The notes under the pieces: generated by a model
The model's database searches: none
What the model saw: only the letters and a program-made list of their open reading frames with translations
What the model was told of the DNA's origin: nothing
Assembly (NCBI RefSeq): GCF_030147005.1
Contig: NZ_JASLAW010000097.1
Span: 1 to 22,023, forward strand
Direction: 5' to 3'
From: Pseudomonas sp.
Lineage (GTDB): Bacteria; Pseudomonadota; Gammaproteobacteria; Pseudomonadales; Pseudomonadaceae
DNA: 22,023 nucleotides
In this document: positions 7,261 through 17,163 of the stretch, piece by piece
Numbering within the stretch: the stretch's first letter is position 1
Layout of the letters: every line of letters begins with the position of its first letter
Translations under genes and position numbers: made by a program

Positions 7261-9848
7261 ACCTGAAAACTCTGTTTGCCAAACTGAATGACCTCAGCCG
7301 CCGTGCGACCGAGGATGCTGCTGCATTGTGCTTGAACGAGCGCCACTACGACGTGGAGGTTGAGCATGTCCTGCTGCAACTGCTGGCGATCGATGATTGT
7401 GACATGCGGCCTATCCTTCATCACTACGAGATCGTGACAGAACGCCTGCAGGCTCAATTGCGCACAGCCCTGACAGGTTTCAAGGTTGGCAACACTCGCA
7501 CGCCAGCACTGTCGCCACAGATTGCCCGCTGGATTGAACGGGCGTGGGTGGTGGCATCTATTGAATACAGTCAGGAGCGCGTGCGCAGCGGCCACCTGCT
7601 GCTTGCCTTGCTTGACGATCAGGAGCTTCGGCGCTGGGTGCTGGCTTCGGCAGCGGAGTTGGAGAAGGTTCATCCCGATGATTTGCGCAACCGGCTTGTC
7701 CAGTTGGTAGAGGGTACAGCGGAAGCCGTTGCCCTGGATCAATCGACCTCGCCGGTGACGGCCGGATCGGGCAAAACGCCGGCGTTGGATCAGTACACGG
7801 TGAATTTGACCCAAAGTGCTCGGGAAGGGCGTATTGATCCGGTGTTGGGGCGAGATGTGGAAGTGCGCCAGATGATCGACATCCTGACCCGTCGCCGGCA
7901 GAACAACCCCATCCTCACGGGGGAGGCGGGTGTGGGCAAAACCGCCGTTGTGGAAGGGTTGGCCCTGCGCGTTGTACAGGGCGAGGTGCCGACGGTGTTG
8001 CGCGAGGTTGCCATTCACACGCTCGATTTAGGGCTGTTGCAGGCGGGTGCCGGCGTGAAGGGCGAGTTCGAGCAACGGTTGAAAGCTGTGATAGAGGAAA
8101 CCAAGCGCAGCCTGCATCCGATCATTCTATTTATCGATGAAGCCCATACCTTGATTGGCTCCGGCGGCCAGGCTGGACAGAACGATGCCGCGAATTTGCT
8201 CAAGCCCGCGTTGGCGAGGGGGGAGTTGCGCACAATCGCCGCGACTACCTGGGCGGAATACAAGAAGTACTTTGAGAAAGACGCGGCGTTGGCTCGTCGC
8301 TTCCAGGTGGTAAAAGTCGAAGAGCCGGACGAGGCGCAGGCGGTGGTCATGCTGCGGGGGCTTGTTGAAAAAATGCAGGCGCACCACGGCGTAGCGATAC
8401 TGGATGAGGCACTGATACAGGCCGTGCGTCTATCGAGCCGTTATATCAGCGGTCGGCAGTTGCCAGACAAGGCCGTGAGCGTGCTGGATACGGCCTGCGC
8501 GCGCGTGGCGCTGGCGCAGTCCACCACGCCTGCAGCACTGGAAGATTGCGTGATTCAGATTGAGCAGATCACCAGCGAGCGTGAGTTGTTGGAGCAGGAG
8601 GCCCGCACCGGGGCGCCGCACCAGCGCCGGCTTGACGAGCTGGAGCAGGCGTTGGCGGGCGTGCAACAACACTTTGATGTGTTGTCGGGGCAGTGGCAGC
8701 GCGAACGGGCTCTGGTTGACGAAGTGAATCAACTGAACGCGCAACTGCGCGAGGGAACCGAGAGCAGTACCGATGCCTTGATGCGCTTGAAGGGGCAGTT
8801 GGCTGAGGTCCAGCGTGACAACCCCTTGGTCCATGCTCAGGTGGATGGTGCTGCCGTCAGCGAGGTGATTGCCGCCTGGACTGGGGTTCCACTGGGCACG
8901 ATGGTGCGCGATGAGATCGATACGGTGCAACAGCTTCCCCAGCTTCTCGCCGAGCGGGTGTTGGGGCAAGACCACGCGCTGGAAGCAATCAGCCAGCGTA
9001 TCAAGGTGTCTCGGGCGCATATGGAAGATCCCGACAAACCGATCGGTGTTTTTCTGTTGCTCGGTCCCAGCGGGGTGGGCAAGACCGAAACCGCTCTGGC
9101 GCTGGCGGATACCTTGTATGGCGGCGAGCGCAATCTGATCACTATCAACATGTCCGAATACCAGGAAGCCCACAGCGTTGCCACACTCAAAGGCTCGCCG
9201 CCAGGGTACGTCGGCTATGGCGAAGGCGGCGTGCTGACCGAAGCAGTGCGGCGCAAACCATTCAGCGTGGTGCTGCTCGACGAGGTGGAGAAGGCTCACC
9301 CCGATGTGTTGGAGCTGTTTTTCCAGGTGTTTGACAAGGGGATGTTGGACGATGCCGAAGGGCGATCCATCAACTTCCGCAATACCCTGATTTTGCTTAC
9401 CTCCAATGTCGGCACTGATCACATTCTGCGTACCTGCCATCAGGTCGACGCGTTACCCAGCCCTGAGCAGCTCATCGAAGAACTGCGACCGGCGTTGCAT
9501 CAGGCCTTCAAGCCCGCCTTCCTGGGCCGCTTGCAGGTGGTGCCGTTCTACCCGGTGCAGGACGCCATTCTTGAACGCATCGTCGAGCTCAAGTTGGCGC
9601 GCATCCAGCACCGTTTCGAGCGTCACTACCACGTGCCTTTGCACATCACTGAGGCTGTGCCGACGACGCTGGCATCGCGCTGTACAGAGGTGGATAGCGG
9701 TGCCCGCAACATCGACAACATCTTGTCCGGCGCCTTGATGCCCGAACTGGCGAGCTGTGTGCTGGAGCGAATGGCCCAACATCTGTCCATTCAACGTGCG
9801 GAGGTCGACGTGGGTAAGGATGGCGGGTTTGTGGTGAACCTTAGTTAG
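7257..9848 (+). CDS. clpV: T6SS AAA+ ATPase TssH/ClpV
   Basis: An 863-residue double-ATPase protein of the ClpB/ClpV class. The N-domain (about 1-160) contains the repeat-type motif NERHYDVEVEHVLLQLL. AAA1 has Walker A GEAGVGKT (222-229) and Walker B around FIDEA (292-296); a coiled-coil middle domain follows (about 410-530); AAA2 has Walker A GPSGVGKT (603-610) and Walker B around LLDEVE (673-678). ClpV disassembles contracted sheaths by pulling on TssC so that subunits can be reused. The position between tssG and tssJ in a T6SS operon separates it from general ClpB. It starts at GTG within GTGA shared with the tssG stop, with a GAGGG ribosome site (7243-7247); no in-frame ATG lies nearby. 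Both nucleotide sites look intact. Confidence 0.97.
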   Translation: MNLKTLFAKLNDLSRRATEDAAALCLNERHYDVEVEHVLLQLLAIDDCDMRPILHHYEIVTERLQAQLRTALTGFKVGNTRTPALSPQIARWIERAWVVASIEYSQERVRSGHLLLALLDDQELRRWVLASAAELEKVHPDDLRNRLVQLVEGTAEAVALDQSTSPVTAGSGKTPALDQYTVNLTQSAREGRIDPVLGRDVEVRQMIDILTRRRQNNPILTGEAGVGKTAVVEGLALRVVQGEVPTVLREVAIHTLDLGLLQAGAGVKGEFEQRLKAVIEETKRSLHPIILFIDEAHTLIGSGGQAGQNDAANLLKPALARGELRTIAATTWAEYKKYFEKDAALARRFQVVKVEEPDEAQAVVMLRGLVEKMQAHHGVAILDEALIQAVRLSSRYISGRQLPDKAVSVLDTACARVALAQSTTPAALEDCVIQIEQITSERELLEQEARTGAPHQRRLDELEQALAGVQQHFDVLSGQWQRERALVDEVNQLNAQLREGTESSTDALMRLKGQLAEVQRDNPLVHAQVDGAAVSEVIAAWTGVPLGTMVRDEIDTVQQLPQLLAERVLGQDHALEAISQRIKVSRAHMEDPDKPIGVFLLLGPSGVGKTETALALADTLYGGERNLITINMSEYQEAHSVATLKGSPPGYVGYGEGGVLTEAVRRKPFSVVLLDEVEKAHPDVLELFFQVFDKGMLDDAEGRSINFRNTLILLTSNVGTDHILRTCHQVDALPSPEQLIEELRPALHQAFKPAFLGRLQVVPFYPVQDAILERIVELKLARIQHRFERHYHVPLHITEAVPTTLASRCTEVDSGARNIDNILSGALMPELASCVLERMAQHLSIQRAEVDVGKDGGFVVNLS

Positions 9849-9906
9849 TAGCGGCTGCGCAGGATGGCCTGCTGCACCCCTGAACATGGAAATTTTGAGG
9901 ACATTT

Positions 9907-10539
9907 ATGTACCGGATAGCAATCTTGGTGCTGCTTGCGCTTGGCCTGAGTGCGTGCGGAGTGACTGATCGGGCGGGACGAAAAATGGATGACTCGTGGG
10001 TGAACGACATGATGTTCAGTAGCCCTGATCGCCTGCGCATGACGATTGATGGCGGCAATCAACTGAATACGGTGACCGATGGACAACCGCTCTCCGTGGT
10101 GGTGCGGGTGTATCAGTTGTCTCGCTTGGAGCCATTCGTGGCCGCGAGTGCTGATGCCTTATGGGCGGTCCCGCAGCAAACAATGGGCGCCACCGTATTG
10201 GACACCCGTGAGCTGACAGTGTTGCCCGGCATTGGCCATATCGAGGACTGGCCGTTGGGCGATGCCACCCGCTTTGTCGGGGTTGCGGCCTTTTTTCATG
10301 ACACCTCTGAGCAGCCCTGGAAGATCGCTTTCGCGGCGGACTCCTTGCGCAAGGACGGCCTGTGGTTTTCCCCGGATGGTGTACGTGTATTGCTTGAGGG
10401 CTCACGTGTGGTGGCTGCCAGTGGGGTCGATGTGCTGGACGGAGTTGCGCGCTGGAGTGATCCCGAAACGGATAACACCGAAGTGGCCCTTGATGTCGAG
10501 GAAACCCCTTCGCCGTCATCGGCCGAGGTAGTGCTATGA
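9907..10539 (+). CDS. tssJ: T6SS outer-membrane lipoprotein TssJ
   Basis: A 210-residue lipoprotein. The signal peptide has a hydrophobic core and a lipobox LSAC, with the acylated cysteine at residue 17 followed by glycine, which favours outer-membrane sorting. The mature part has the transthyretin-like family signature, with GQPLSVVVRVYQLSRLEPF and later a VGVAAFF strand. TssJ anchors the membrane complex in the outer membrane through the periplasmic domain of TssM. An upstream in-frame ATG at 9886 has no suitable ribosome site, while TTGAGGA (9895-9901) sits five bases before ATG 9907 and gives a proper signal peptide. Compared with typical TssJ it has an extra acidic, serine-rich C-terminal tail of about 25 residues. 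It overlaps tssK by ATGA. Confidence 0.94.
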   Translation: MYRIAILVLLALGLSACGVTDRAGRKMDDSWVNDMMFSSPDRLRMTIDGGNQLNTVTDGQPLSVVVRVYQLSRLEPFVAASADALWAVPQQTMGATVLDTRELTVLPGIGHIEDWPLGDATRFVGVAAFFHDTSEQPWKIAFAADSLRKDGLWFSPDGVRVLLEGSRVVAASGVDVLDGVARWSDPETDNTEVALDVEETPSPSSAEVVL

Positions 10540-11879
10540 GTCAGCACAATCGCGTGATGTGGTACGAGGGCATGTTCATGCTGCCTCAGCACTTTCAGTA
10601 CCAGGACGCTTTTCACCAATATCAACAAGCTCAGGCAACCATGCGCGGCACACCCTTCTTTTGGGGCGTGCAAGCCTTGGAGTTGGACAGTGATGCACTG
10701 GCGCAAGGCCGGTTACAACTGACGCGGCTCAAGCTGGTGTTCCCTGACGGCACCGCATTCGATGCTCCTCAGCACGATCTCCTGCCACCCGCTCGAAACC
10801 TGAATGAGCTATTCAAGGAGGCGCACCTCAAGGTTTTCGTGGTCTTGAGGTTGTCGCAGCCTACAGGAGCCAATTACCAGGATGACACGCAGGCTACCCA
10901 CATCCCGAAACGTTTTTGCAAACGCTTCGATGCGCTCCCCGACCTGAATGAAGGTGATTTGGAGAGCGAGATCACTCGCCTGAGTTTAAACCCGGTGCTG
11001 CTTATCGAGGGCGATGACCTGGATGGGTACACCGCTTGTCCATTGCTGCGTTTGGTCCGGGACGCTACGGGTGGGTTTCGATGCGACGAGCAGTTCGTGC
11101 CACCCGCTTTGCATCTCGGTGCCCACCCCACACCATTGGTGGTGGGCAAACGTCTCCTGGCGGCGCTACAGGGCAAAAGCCAGTTGCTGGGCGCGCGCCG
11201 GCGTGAGCGTGGCGATCAGGTTGTCGAATTTGGCAGCAGTGACGTGACCCTGTTCTGGTTATTGAATACGGTGAACCGAGCCTACGCGGAGTTGGCTCAT
11301 CTGCTCCAGCACCCCGGCATGCACCCGGAACAGTTGTATCGATGCTTGGCTGAGTTGACGGGGAGTTTGCTGACCTTTTCCTTGCGAGGCGAGCTGGCTG
11401 ATATTCCTGCATACGATCATCAAGATCCGGCGACAGCCTTACTGAAACTGGATGCTTTGATCCGTGATCTGCTGGACAACGTGGTGCCCAGCCAATGCAT
11501 TGTCATCGACCTCGAACAGAACAAGCCTTCCTTCTATACAGGGCGTTTGCGCGACCCTCGTTTAGCGGACGCGGACTTTTATATTGCAGTGCAAGCCGAT
11601 ATGCCCGGCGCGAAGTTGCTGGAACTGGTGCCGAGGGCCTTCAAGGTGGGCGCGCCTGATGAAATTGAAGTGGTGGTCAATGCTGCGATGCCCGGTGTCG
11701 TGCTCAATGCTGTTTCGAGGCTGCCCAGTGCCATTGCGCTGCGCCTGGGTAACCACTACTTCGCAATCGAACCCCAGGGGAAGGTCTACGAAAGGATGAT
11801 GGCTGCTCAGGCCATCTGCTTCTACGTTCCCAACGCCTTTAAAGATCTCAAGCTCGAACTGATGGCGGTGCCCAAATGA
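10536..11879 (+). CDS. tssK: T6SS baseplate-membrane complex adaptor TssK
   Basis: A 447-residue protein at the normal TssK length. The N-terminus is the family hallmark, with a VMWYEGMFMLPQHFQYQD segment; later come a NELFKEAHL stretch and a C-terminal domain containing LRLGNHYFAIEP. TssK is a trimer that connects the baseplate wedges to the cytoplasmic parts of TssL and TssM. The start overlaps the tssJ stop by ATGA and its own stop overlaps tssL by ATGA, so production of J, K and L is probably coupled. Confidence 0.97.
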   Translation: MSQHNRVMWYEGMFMLPQHFQYQDAFHQYQQAQATMRGTPFFWGVQALELDSDALAQGRLQLTRLKLVFPDGTAFDAPQHDLLPPARNLNELFKEAHLKVFVVLRLSQPTGANYQDDTQATHIPKRFCKRFDALPDLNEGDLESEITRLSLNPVLLIEGDDLDGYTACPLLRLVRDATGGFRCDEQFVPPALHLGAHPTPLVVGKRLLAALQGKSQLLGARRRERGDQVVEFGSSDVTLFWLLNTVNRAYAELAHLLQHPGMHPEQLYRCLAELTGSLLTFSLRGELADIPAYDHQDPATALLKLDALIRDLLDNVVPSQCIVIDLEQNKPSFYTGRLRDPRLADADFYIAVQADMPGAKLLELVPRAFKVGAPDEIEVVVNAAMPGVVLNAVSRLPSAIALRLGNHYFAIEPQGKVYERMMAAQAICFYVPNAFKDLKLELMAVPK

Positions 11880-12589
11880 CTTTTGCACAGACGTTGGGCG
11901 TGGTTTCCGCGCCCGGAGAAAAAACGTTGATGAAGGATCTCGTGCGCGATTTTCTATCCATGGCCCTGTTGATCCGTCGCGTAAGTCAGGTGCAAGACGT
12001 GACGCAGTTCGTGCGCAGCGTGGATGAGTTCTTTCAGGGCCTGGAACAGGGCGCGCGTGCCGCCGGCTACAGCGTCGAGCAGGTCAAGGACACGCAATAC
12101 GCGCTCTGTGCCTTTCTCGACGAGAGCGTGTTGCGGGCAGGCGACAGTCCGCTGCGCTCACACTTCGAAGTACACACCTTGCAGTTCCAATATTTCGGCG
12201 TGCACCTGGCAGGCGAAGGCCTGTTCGACAAGCTGACGCAGTTGCGCGTGGACGTGAAGGCAAACCGCGATGTCCTGGAGGTTTACCACTTGTGCCTGGC
12301 GCTGGGGTTTGAGGGCAAGTTCAGCCTGGAGCAGAAGGAGCAACTGGCGTACATCGCCAACAGCCTGGGCCAGGATTTGGCCAGGGGGCAACAGGTGCCG
12401 CAGGCACTGTCGCCGGATTGGACGCTGCCTGACCAGGTCTCGCACTTGCTGCGCTATGAAGTCCCGATTTGGCTGTACATGGCGCTGTTGGCGGCAGGCT
12501 GCGGCATCGTGTTCTGGGTGTTGCGTTGGTTGCTTGAGCGTGACGTGGCCGTGCTTTCCGAACAACTCAGCCGCCTGTTCGGCGTTTAA
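11876..12589 (+). CDS. tssL: T6SS inner-membrane protein TssL (DotU/IcmH), short form without peptidoglycan domain
   Basis: A 237-residue DotU/IcmH-family protein. The cytoplasmic helical domain (about 15-180) contains the family motif around QYALCAFLDESVL (75-87) and the FFQGLEQGARAAG segment. A single membrane helix lies near residues 196-218, close to the C-terminus, leaving only about 20 residues beyond it. TssL is a tail-anchored part of the membrane complex with TssM and TssJ and a docking site for TssK. Many TssL proteins carry a C-terminal OmpA-type domain; this one does not, which agrees with that domain being present on the second TssM-like protein downstream. It starts in an ATGA overlap with tssK and is followed by a 30-base gap before tssM. 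Confidence 0.96.
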   Translation: MTFAQTLGVVSAPGEKTLMKDLVRDFLSMALLIRRVSQVQDVTQFVRSVDEFFQGLEQGARAAGYSVEQVKDTQYALCAFLDESVLRAGDSPLRSHFEVHTLQFQYFGVHLAGEGLFDKLTQLRVDVKANRDVLEVYHLCLALGFEGKFSLEQKEQLAYIANSLGQDLARGQQVPQALSPDWTLPDQVSHLLRYEVPIWLYMALLAAGCGIVFWVLRWLLERDVAVLSEQLSRLFGV

Positions 12590-12619
12590 GCCTCAGTCGA
12601 CACTTCAGGTCAGGATGTA

Positions 12620-15600
12620 ATGAAGACACTATTGCGCGTTATCAAAAATTTCTGGTTTCTCTGGTTGCTGGTGTGGCTGTCTGGAATAGCCTTGTGCACT
12701 GTGGTGCTGGTGTGGACTGCTGTGGAGCGGGAGGCCGTGTGGGTTGGCATGGCACTGTTCAGTGCCTGCTGCTTGCTGTGGGTGGTATTACGTCAGTACG
12801 CGCGAATTCGCACTGAACGCAACCTTGAACACCTGCTCAGTGTTGAGGTCGACCGCGAACAGCAGGGTGGCGAGTTTCGCGATCACCAAGTGTTGCGGGA
12901 ACGGTTGCAGCACGCGGTGAAATTACTGAGGGCCGCGCCCGAGGCGGGCGGTGGTGGTGCGGCTGCGTTGTCCGATCTGCCTTGGTACTTGGTCATCGGT
13001 TTGTCGGCCTCTGGTAAAACCTCGTTGCTGACCCGAGCCGGCTTGTCGGCTCGGGTGGCCGAGGGATCGATGCCGGGGTTGCAGAGCGGTACCCAGCACT
13101 GTGACTGGTACTTCAGCCCCGAAGCCGTAATGATCGATACGGCAGGTCGCTACCTCAGTGATGACCAGTCCGCTCATGAGTTCACTTGTTTTCTGAAGCT
13201 GCTCAGGCGGCAACGTCGGCGACCGGCGATCAATGGCTTGGTGCTGGTCGTGAGTTTGCCGGAAATTCTATCGGCCAGTCATGAGGAGCGTGGAATTCTG
13301 TCCGCGCAGCTGGTGGCACGTATTCAGCAATACAGCGCCAGCCTTGGGGTGACCCCACCGGTCTATCTGATGCTCAGCAAGACAGATCTATTGCCAGGTT
13401 TCCACGCGGTGTTTGACGGGCTGGATGCTGGGGCGCGGCAGCAGCCCTTGGGCATGACCTTCGATCCGGGTGCATTGCGCAAGCAGGGCATGCGTCAGGT
13501 ACTGGAAGGCAAATTCAGTGCCTTGTTACAGCGGCTCAATCAGCATGTAGGGGCGCAGGTGTCGAAATCGGCCGAGGGGGCGATTGAGCGCCTGCAGTTT
13601 CCTCGCTATCTGGCGGATATGTCCGGGGTGCTGGCGGATTTCTTGGCGCCGTTTGACTGTACGGACTCCAGCCAGGCGCCCTTGCTCTTGCGCGGCCTGT
13701 ATTTTACCAGTGCCTTGCAGGACGGCCAGGCGTTGCCGGCGATCCATGAAGATGAACTGAGCGAACGCTATGGGTTGGCCCCCTCTGGCGAAGTGATTGC
13801 CAACCGTGCCGGTGAAAAAAGTTACTTCATCACCGACGTGTTTCGCAAAATACTATTTCCTGATCGGGAGCTGGGTCTTTACTACGCCCGTCAGGGCGTG
13901 AACCATGCGTGGCGTCGCGTGCTCTTGACCTGCGCTTTGTTGGCAGGTGCAGGGGCGCTGGCTTGGGAAGCGAGTGCCTTCCATGCGACCCGGCTGTGGC
14001 TGACCGAGTTGAGGGACGACCTCAATACTCACCAGGCGTCAGGTGCTGACGCCGTGGCGACCTTGGAGATGCTGCGCGAGCAAGTGCAACGGCTGAATAC
14101 GCAGAGCGAGCACGGTGTGCCGTGGGCTCGCGGCGTCGGACTGTATCCGGTCGATGCGTTACAGGTGCCGTTGCAGGCCGCTTACAGAGAACAATTGCGG
14201 CGGCAGGTCTTGGCCCCGATCAGCCGGCACCTGCAATTGCAGTTGCACGAGTTGAATGAGCTGGCCAAACATTTGACCCATGAACCCCACGAGGTTGTCG
14301 TACCGAAAAAGGGCACGCGTGCAGCAGCCTCGGCTGTTGCAAGCAGCGTGGATGTTGAGCGACAAGCCGCGCTGTCACGGGCTGGGCTGGCCCTGTCTGA
14401 GGAGGTAGTGGGACGCCTCAATGAAGCGCAAGCGACCACTTTAGTGGAGGCTTACAGTGCGTTGAAATTGTATTTAATCCTGACCTCACCTCAACAACAT
14501 CCCGATACTGACTTCCTGTCTGTTGCACTGCCATTGGCATGGCGTCAGGTGATGGAACCTGCCGGGCCATGGCTGAGCGCCGCTTCAGTGAATGGCAACA
14601 CGGCACTCTATGTCCAGATGGTGCGCCAGGATGACGCGCCGGTAATGCCACGCAATGACAGCCTGGTTAGTGCTGCGCGCCATAGCCTCAAGTCCTTGAT
14701 GATCACCAGCTCTCTGGTGGAACGTGAGTACCTCCGGCTGCAGCTGGAGTCCGACCAGCAATTCCCCGCATTGGCCCTGAACCAGATGGTCTCAGGCCCT
14801 GGCCGGCAGTTGCTCTTTTCCGCGCAAACCGTGCCTGCGCTGTACACCCGCCAGGGCTGGGAGCAGTTCATGCAACCGGCGTTGCTAAAATTGCTCGCAA
14901 GTTCCATACAGCATGACAGCGACTGGGTGCTGGAAGGCCAGGACGTCGATCAACAGGTGCAAAAGGTCAACGTTATCCGGGACCTGATGGCGCTGTATAA
15001 GCGTGACTATGCGGCAGCCTGGACGAAGTTCCTGGCAGGAACAGGCCTGCGTCAGTTCAGTACTCTGGAGCAGGCACTGCAGCACTTGGCCCCGTTGAGC
15101 GATGTTCAGAACTCGCCGCTCAAGCAGCTGCTGATGGCACTCCATCAAAATACCTCGTGGGACCGACCGAAAGATGAGCCGCTTGCCGAGGCTGCTACTG
15201 CCGGCTTGGCGGCCATTTTGCCATTCACCGACGGTGCTTTGAGCAGCCAGTTTGACAGCGTCTCGCGTTTGTTTTCAGCCGAAAACCCGGATGGTGCGGA
15301 TCGCACGGTCATGGACCGGTATTTGGCCGCGCTGCGCAAACTTAAAGTGCGTTTGAGCAATATTGAGCGTTCCCAGGATCTGGGTAAAAGCAGTAAGCAA
15401 CTGATTATCGAAACCCTTGACGGCCAGCCGACGGAGGTCACCAACCTGCGAAACTACGTTGAAAGCAGTATCGAGACGTCGCAGGACAGCCTCTCCAGTT
15501 CACTGAAGCGCCTCTTCAATGACCCTATCATGTTCACCTGGGAAAGCCTGCGTGCCCCGGCCGGAGAGCAAGTTGCCAAGGCATGGTCGCAGCAGATCAT

Positions 15601-16273
15601 AAAACCCTGGCAGCAAAACCTGGCGCATCGGTATCCCATCAACCCGGCCGCGCAAAACGAGGCTTCGGTCAAGGATCTACAGCGTTTTGTTGATCCCGGT
15701 ACGGGCTTGATGCCGGCTTTTCAGCGCAACGAGATCGGCAACTTGGCAGGCGGCGAAGGTTTGGGAATGAGCCGGACCGGCAACGGCGCCCCACTGGTGA
15801 GTTCACGCATGCTGCAGGGCATCGAGAAGGCCAGCGCACTGGGTGAAGTGATCGCCAGCCTGTCCGATCCCGGCAATGGTTTTGAGGTGATGCTTGAACC
15901 GTCCCAACGCTTCACCGATATCATCCTGACGCTGGACGGTCAGGTGCAACACTACCGCAATGGCAAGCCGCAATGGAGCCGGTTCACTTGGCCGGGGAAC
16001 CCACAGAGCCCTGGCGCGCGTTTGGATGTGGTCACTCTGACCGGAGAGCGCAAGACGGTATTTGATTACCCAGGACGCTGGGGCCTGTTGAAGATGAATG
16101 ACAGCGCCAAGGTTTCCGAACTGGACCAGGTACGTCAGCGTTTTACCTGGCCGGTTCAAGCGGGGGAAGTCAGCCTTGTGCTGCGTAACTATGGTGGCGT
16201 ACGCCTCACCGATCTTGGTGACGTGAAGTCCCTCGGTACTCTGGGCGGTGCAGCGCGGGCAGACGGCACATGA
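12620..16273 (+). CDS. tssM: T6SS membrane complex core TssM (IcmF), full length
   Basis: A 1217-residue IcmF-family protein. Two N-terminal membrane helices (about 11-33 and 41-57) precede a cytoplasmic NTPase-like domain with Walker A GLSASGKT (127-134), DTAGRY (173-178) and SKTDLLPGF (253-261, a G4-type motif). A third membrane helix lies near 433-452, followed by a long periplasmic part of about 760 residues with the usual TssM C-terminal beta domain that binds TssJ. TssM forms the channel-like core spanning the envelope. AGGA (12612-12615) lies four bases before ATG 12620. The nucleotide-binding motifs look intact, unlike some TssM proteins that lack Walker A. The stop overlaps tagF by ATGA. 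Confidence 0.97.
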   Translation: MKTLLRVIKNFWFLWLLVWLSGIALCTVVLVWTAVEREAVWVGMALFSACCLLWVVLRQYARIRTERNLEHLLSVEVDREQQGGEFRDHQVLRERLQHAVKLLRAAPEAGGGGAAALSDLPWYLVIGLSASGKTSLLTRAGLSARVAEGSMPGLQSGTQHCDWYFSPEAVMIDTAGRYLSDDQSAHEFTCFLKLLRRQRRRPAINGLVLVVSLPEILSASHEERGILSAQLVARIQQYSASLGVTPPVYLMLSKTDLLPGFHAVFDGLDAGARQQPLGMTFDPGALRKQGMRQVLEGKFSALLQRLNQHVGAQVSKSAEGAIERLQFPRYLADMSGVLADFLAPFDCTDSSQAPLLLRGLYFTSALQDGQALPAIHEDELSERYGLAPSGEVIANRAGEKSYFITDVFRKILFPDRELGLYYARQGVNHAWRRVLLTCALLAGAGALAWEASAFHATRLWLTELRDDLNTHQASGADAVATLEMLREQVQRLNTQSEHGVPWARGVGLYPVDALQVPLQAAYREQLRRQVLAPISRHLQLQLHELNELAKHLTHEPHEVVVPKKGTRAAASAVASSVDVERQAALSRAGLALSEEVVGRLNEAQATTLVEAYSALKLYLILTSPQQHPDTDFLSVALPLAWRQVMEPAGPWLSAASVNGNTALYVQMVRQDDAPVMPRNDSLVSAARHSLKSLMITSSLVEREYLRLQLESDQQFPALALNQMVSGPGRQLLFSAQTVPALYTRQGWEQFMQPALLKLLASSIQHDSDWVLEGQDVDQQVQKVNVIRDLMALYKRDYAAAWTKFLAGTGLRQFSTLEQALQHLAPLSDVQNSPLKQLLMALHQNTSWDRPKDEPLAEAATAGLAAILPFTDGALSSQFDSVSRLFSAENPDGADRTVMDRYLAALRKLKVRLSNIERSQDLGKSSKQLIIETLDGQPTEVTNLRNYVESSIETSQDSLSSSLKRLFNDPIMFTWESLRAPAGEQVAKAWSQQIIKPWQQNLAHRYPINPAAQNEASVKDLQRFVDPGTGLMPAFQRNEIGNLAGGEGLGMSRTGNGAPLVSSRMLQGIEKASALGEVIASLSDPGNGFEVMLEPSQRFTDIILTLDGQVQHYRNGKPQWSRFTWPGNPQSPGARLDVVTLTGERKTVFDYPGRWGLLKMNDSAKVSELDQVRQRFTWPVQAGEVSLVLRNYGGVRLTDLGDVKSLGTLGGAARADGT

Positions 16274-17163
16274 TTGGTTGCTTTGGAAAGATCCCCGCCA
16301 GCGCGGATTTCGTCAGCCTGCATGGGGCATTGCCTGAAGTGGCTGAGTTCGATCTATGGTTGCAGCGCACCTTGGTTGATCTCGATCAGAGTGTGCAGTG
16401 GCAGTCGCGTTTTGACGAGCTGCCCCTGTGCTATTTCAGTTTTGTCAGTACGACCGGCGTCTGGTTGCTGGGCGGGGTGGTCAGCTCGCATGACAGCAGT
16501 GGCCGGCGTTACCCGTTTTTTATCTTTCAACTCGTCCGTCCCTCCGACAGGGGGCTCAATGCACATACGTTGAGTGAAGTCTTCGCCGCGCAGATCAAAC
16601 CGCTATTGATCGACGCGTCGCAGGGGCTGGACACCGCTTCGGTGTTCCAACAGTTGAAAGCCTTGCGCCCGTGGGACCTCGCCGACGTGGCCTTGTATCG
16701 ACGTGTACATGTGAAGTTTCTGGATGACTTCGAGCTACGAGATGTCGCCAATGCTTTGCAACCTTCTTACGTTAACTTGGATGGCGTGTCTTTGCCGGCA
16801 CGATTGATGGGTTTGCGTGAGAGCGTCTGCAAAGCGCGACCGCCGGTTACGCATTTTCCACTCCCGGCCGCGCGTGGCTTGATGCGGCCGGTGGCCGATT
16901 TCTGGTGTGAATGGCTGAGCGTCCAAAGCAATGAACAGGTTCCGGCCGTCAGTGTGCTGGTGGATGATTTTATGCACCCAGGCTTGCTCTGTTTCGCTTC
17001 GCGTCAAGTTGCTACGGCGTACCGCGTCCTGACGGGCGAAGTGTCCTGTCCTTCGTTGCTGCACGCTGAGCCTGGCATTTCACCCCCTGCCATGAGGGCG
17101 GAGCAGTCGTTGCGAGAGTTGGTGGCGTTTTGCCCGACGCGCCAGCAGGGGACGATCGCATGA
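16270..17163 (+). CDS. tagF: T6SS-associated regulator TagF (ImpM)
   Basis: A 297-residue protein of the TagF/ImpM family. The N-terminus has the signature GCFGKIPASADFV, followed by the FDLWLQ segment, then GVWLLGGVVSSHDSSGRRYPFF (the family pattern of tryptophan, aspartate, glycine-arginine and PF). In P. aeruginosa and Agrobacterium, TagF represses T6SS assembly after translation and is countered by the PpkA kinase. Here it lies between the two TssM-type genes, with ATGA overlaps on both sides, but no ppkA, pppA or fha gene is present in the window. The C-terminal 70 or so residues look less conserved. Confidence 0.93.
   Translation: MIGCFGKIPASADFVSLHGALPEVAEFDLWLQRTLVDLDQSVQWQSRFDELPLCYFSFVSTTGVWLLGGVVSSHDSSGRRYPFFIFQLVRPSDRGLNAHTLSEVFAAQIKPLLIDASQGLDTASVFQQLKALRPWDLADVALYRRVHVKFLDDFELRDVANALQPSYVNLDGVSLPARLMGLRESVCKARPPVTHFPLPAARGLMRPVADFWCEWLSVQSNEQVPAVSVLVDDFMHPGLLCFASRQVATAYRVLTGEVSCPSLLHAEPGISPPAMRAEQSLRELVAFCPTRQQGTIA

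Noticed and set aside
9859..9872. GCAGG/CCTGC hairpin between clpV and tssJ
   Set aside because: Only five pairs with a four-base loop and no T-tract; not a terminator and could easily occur by chance.
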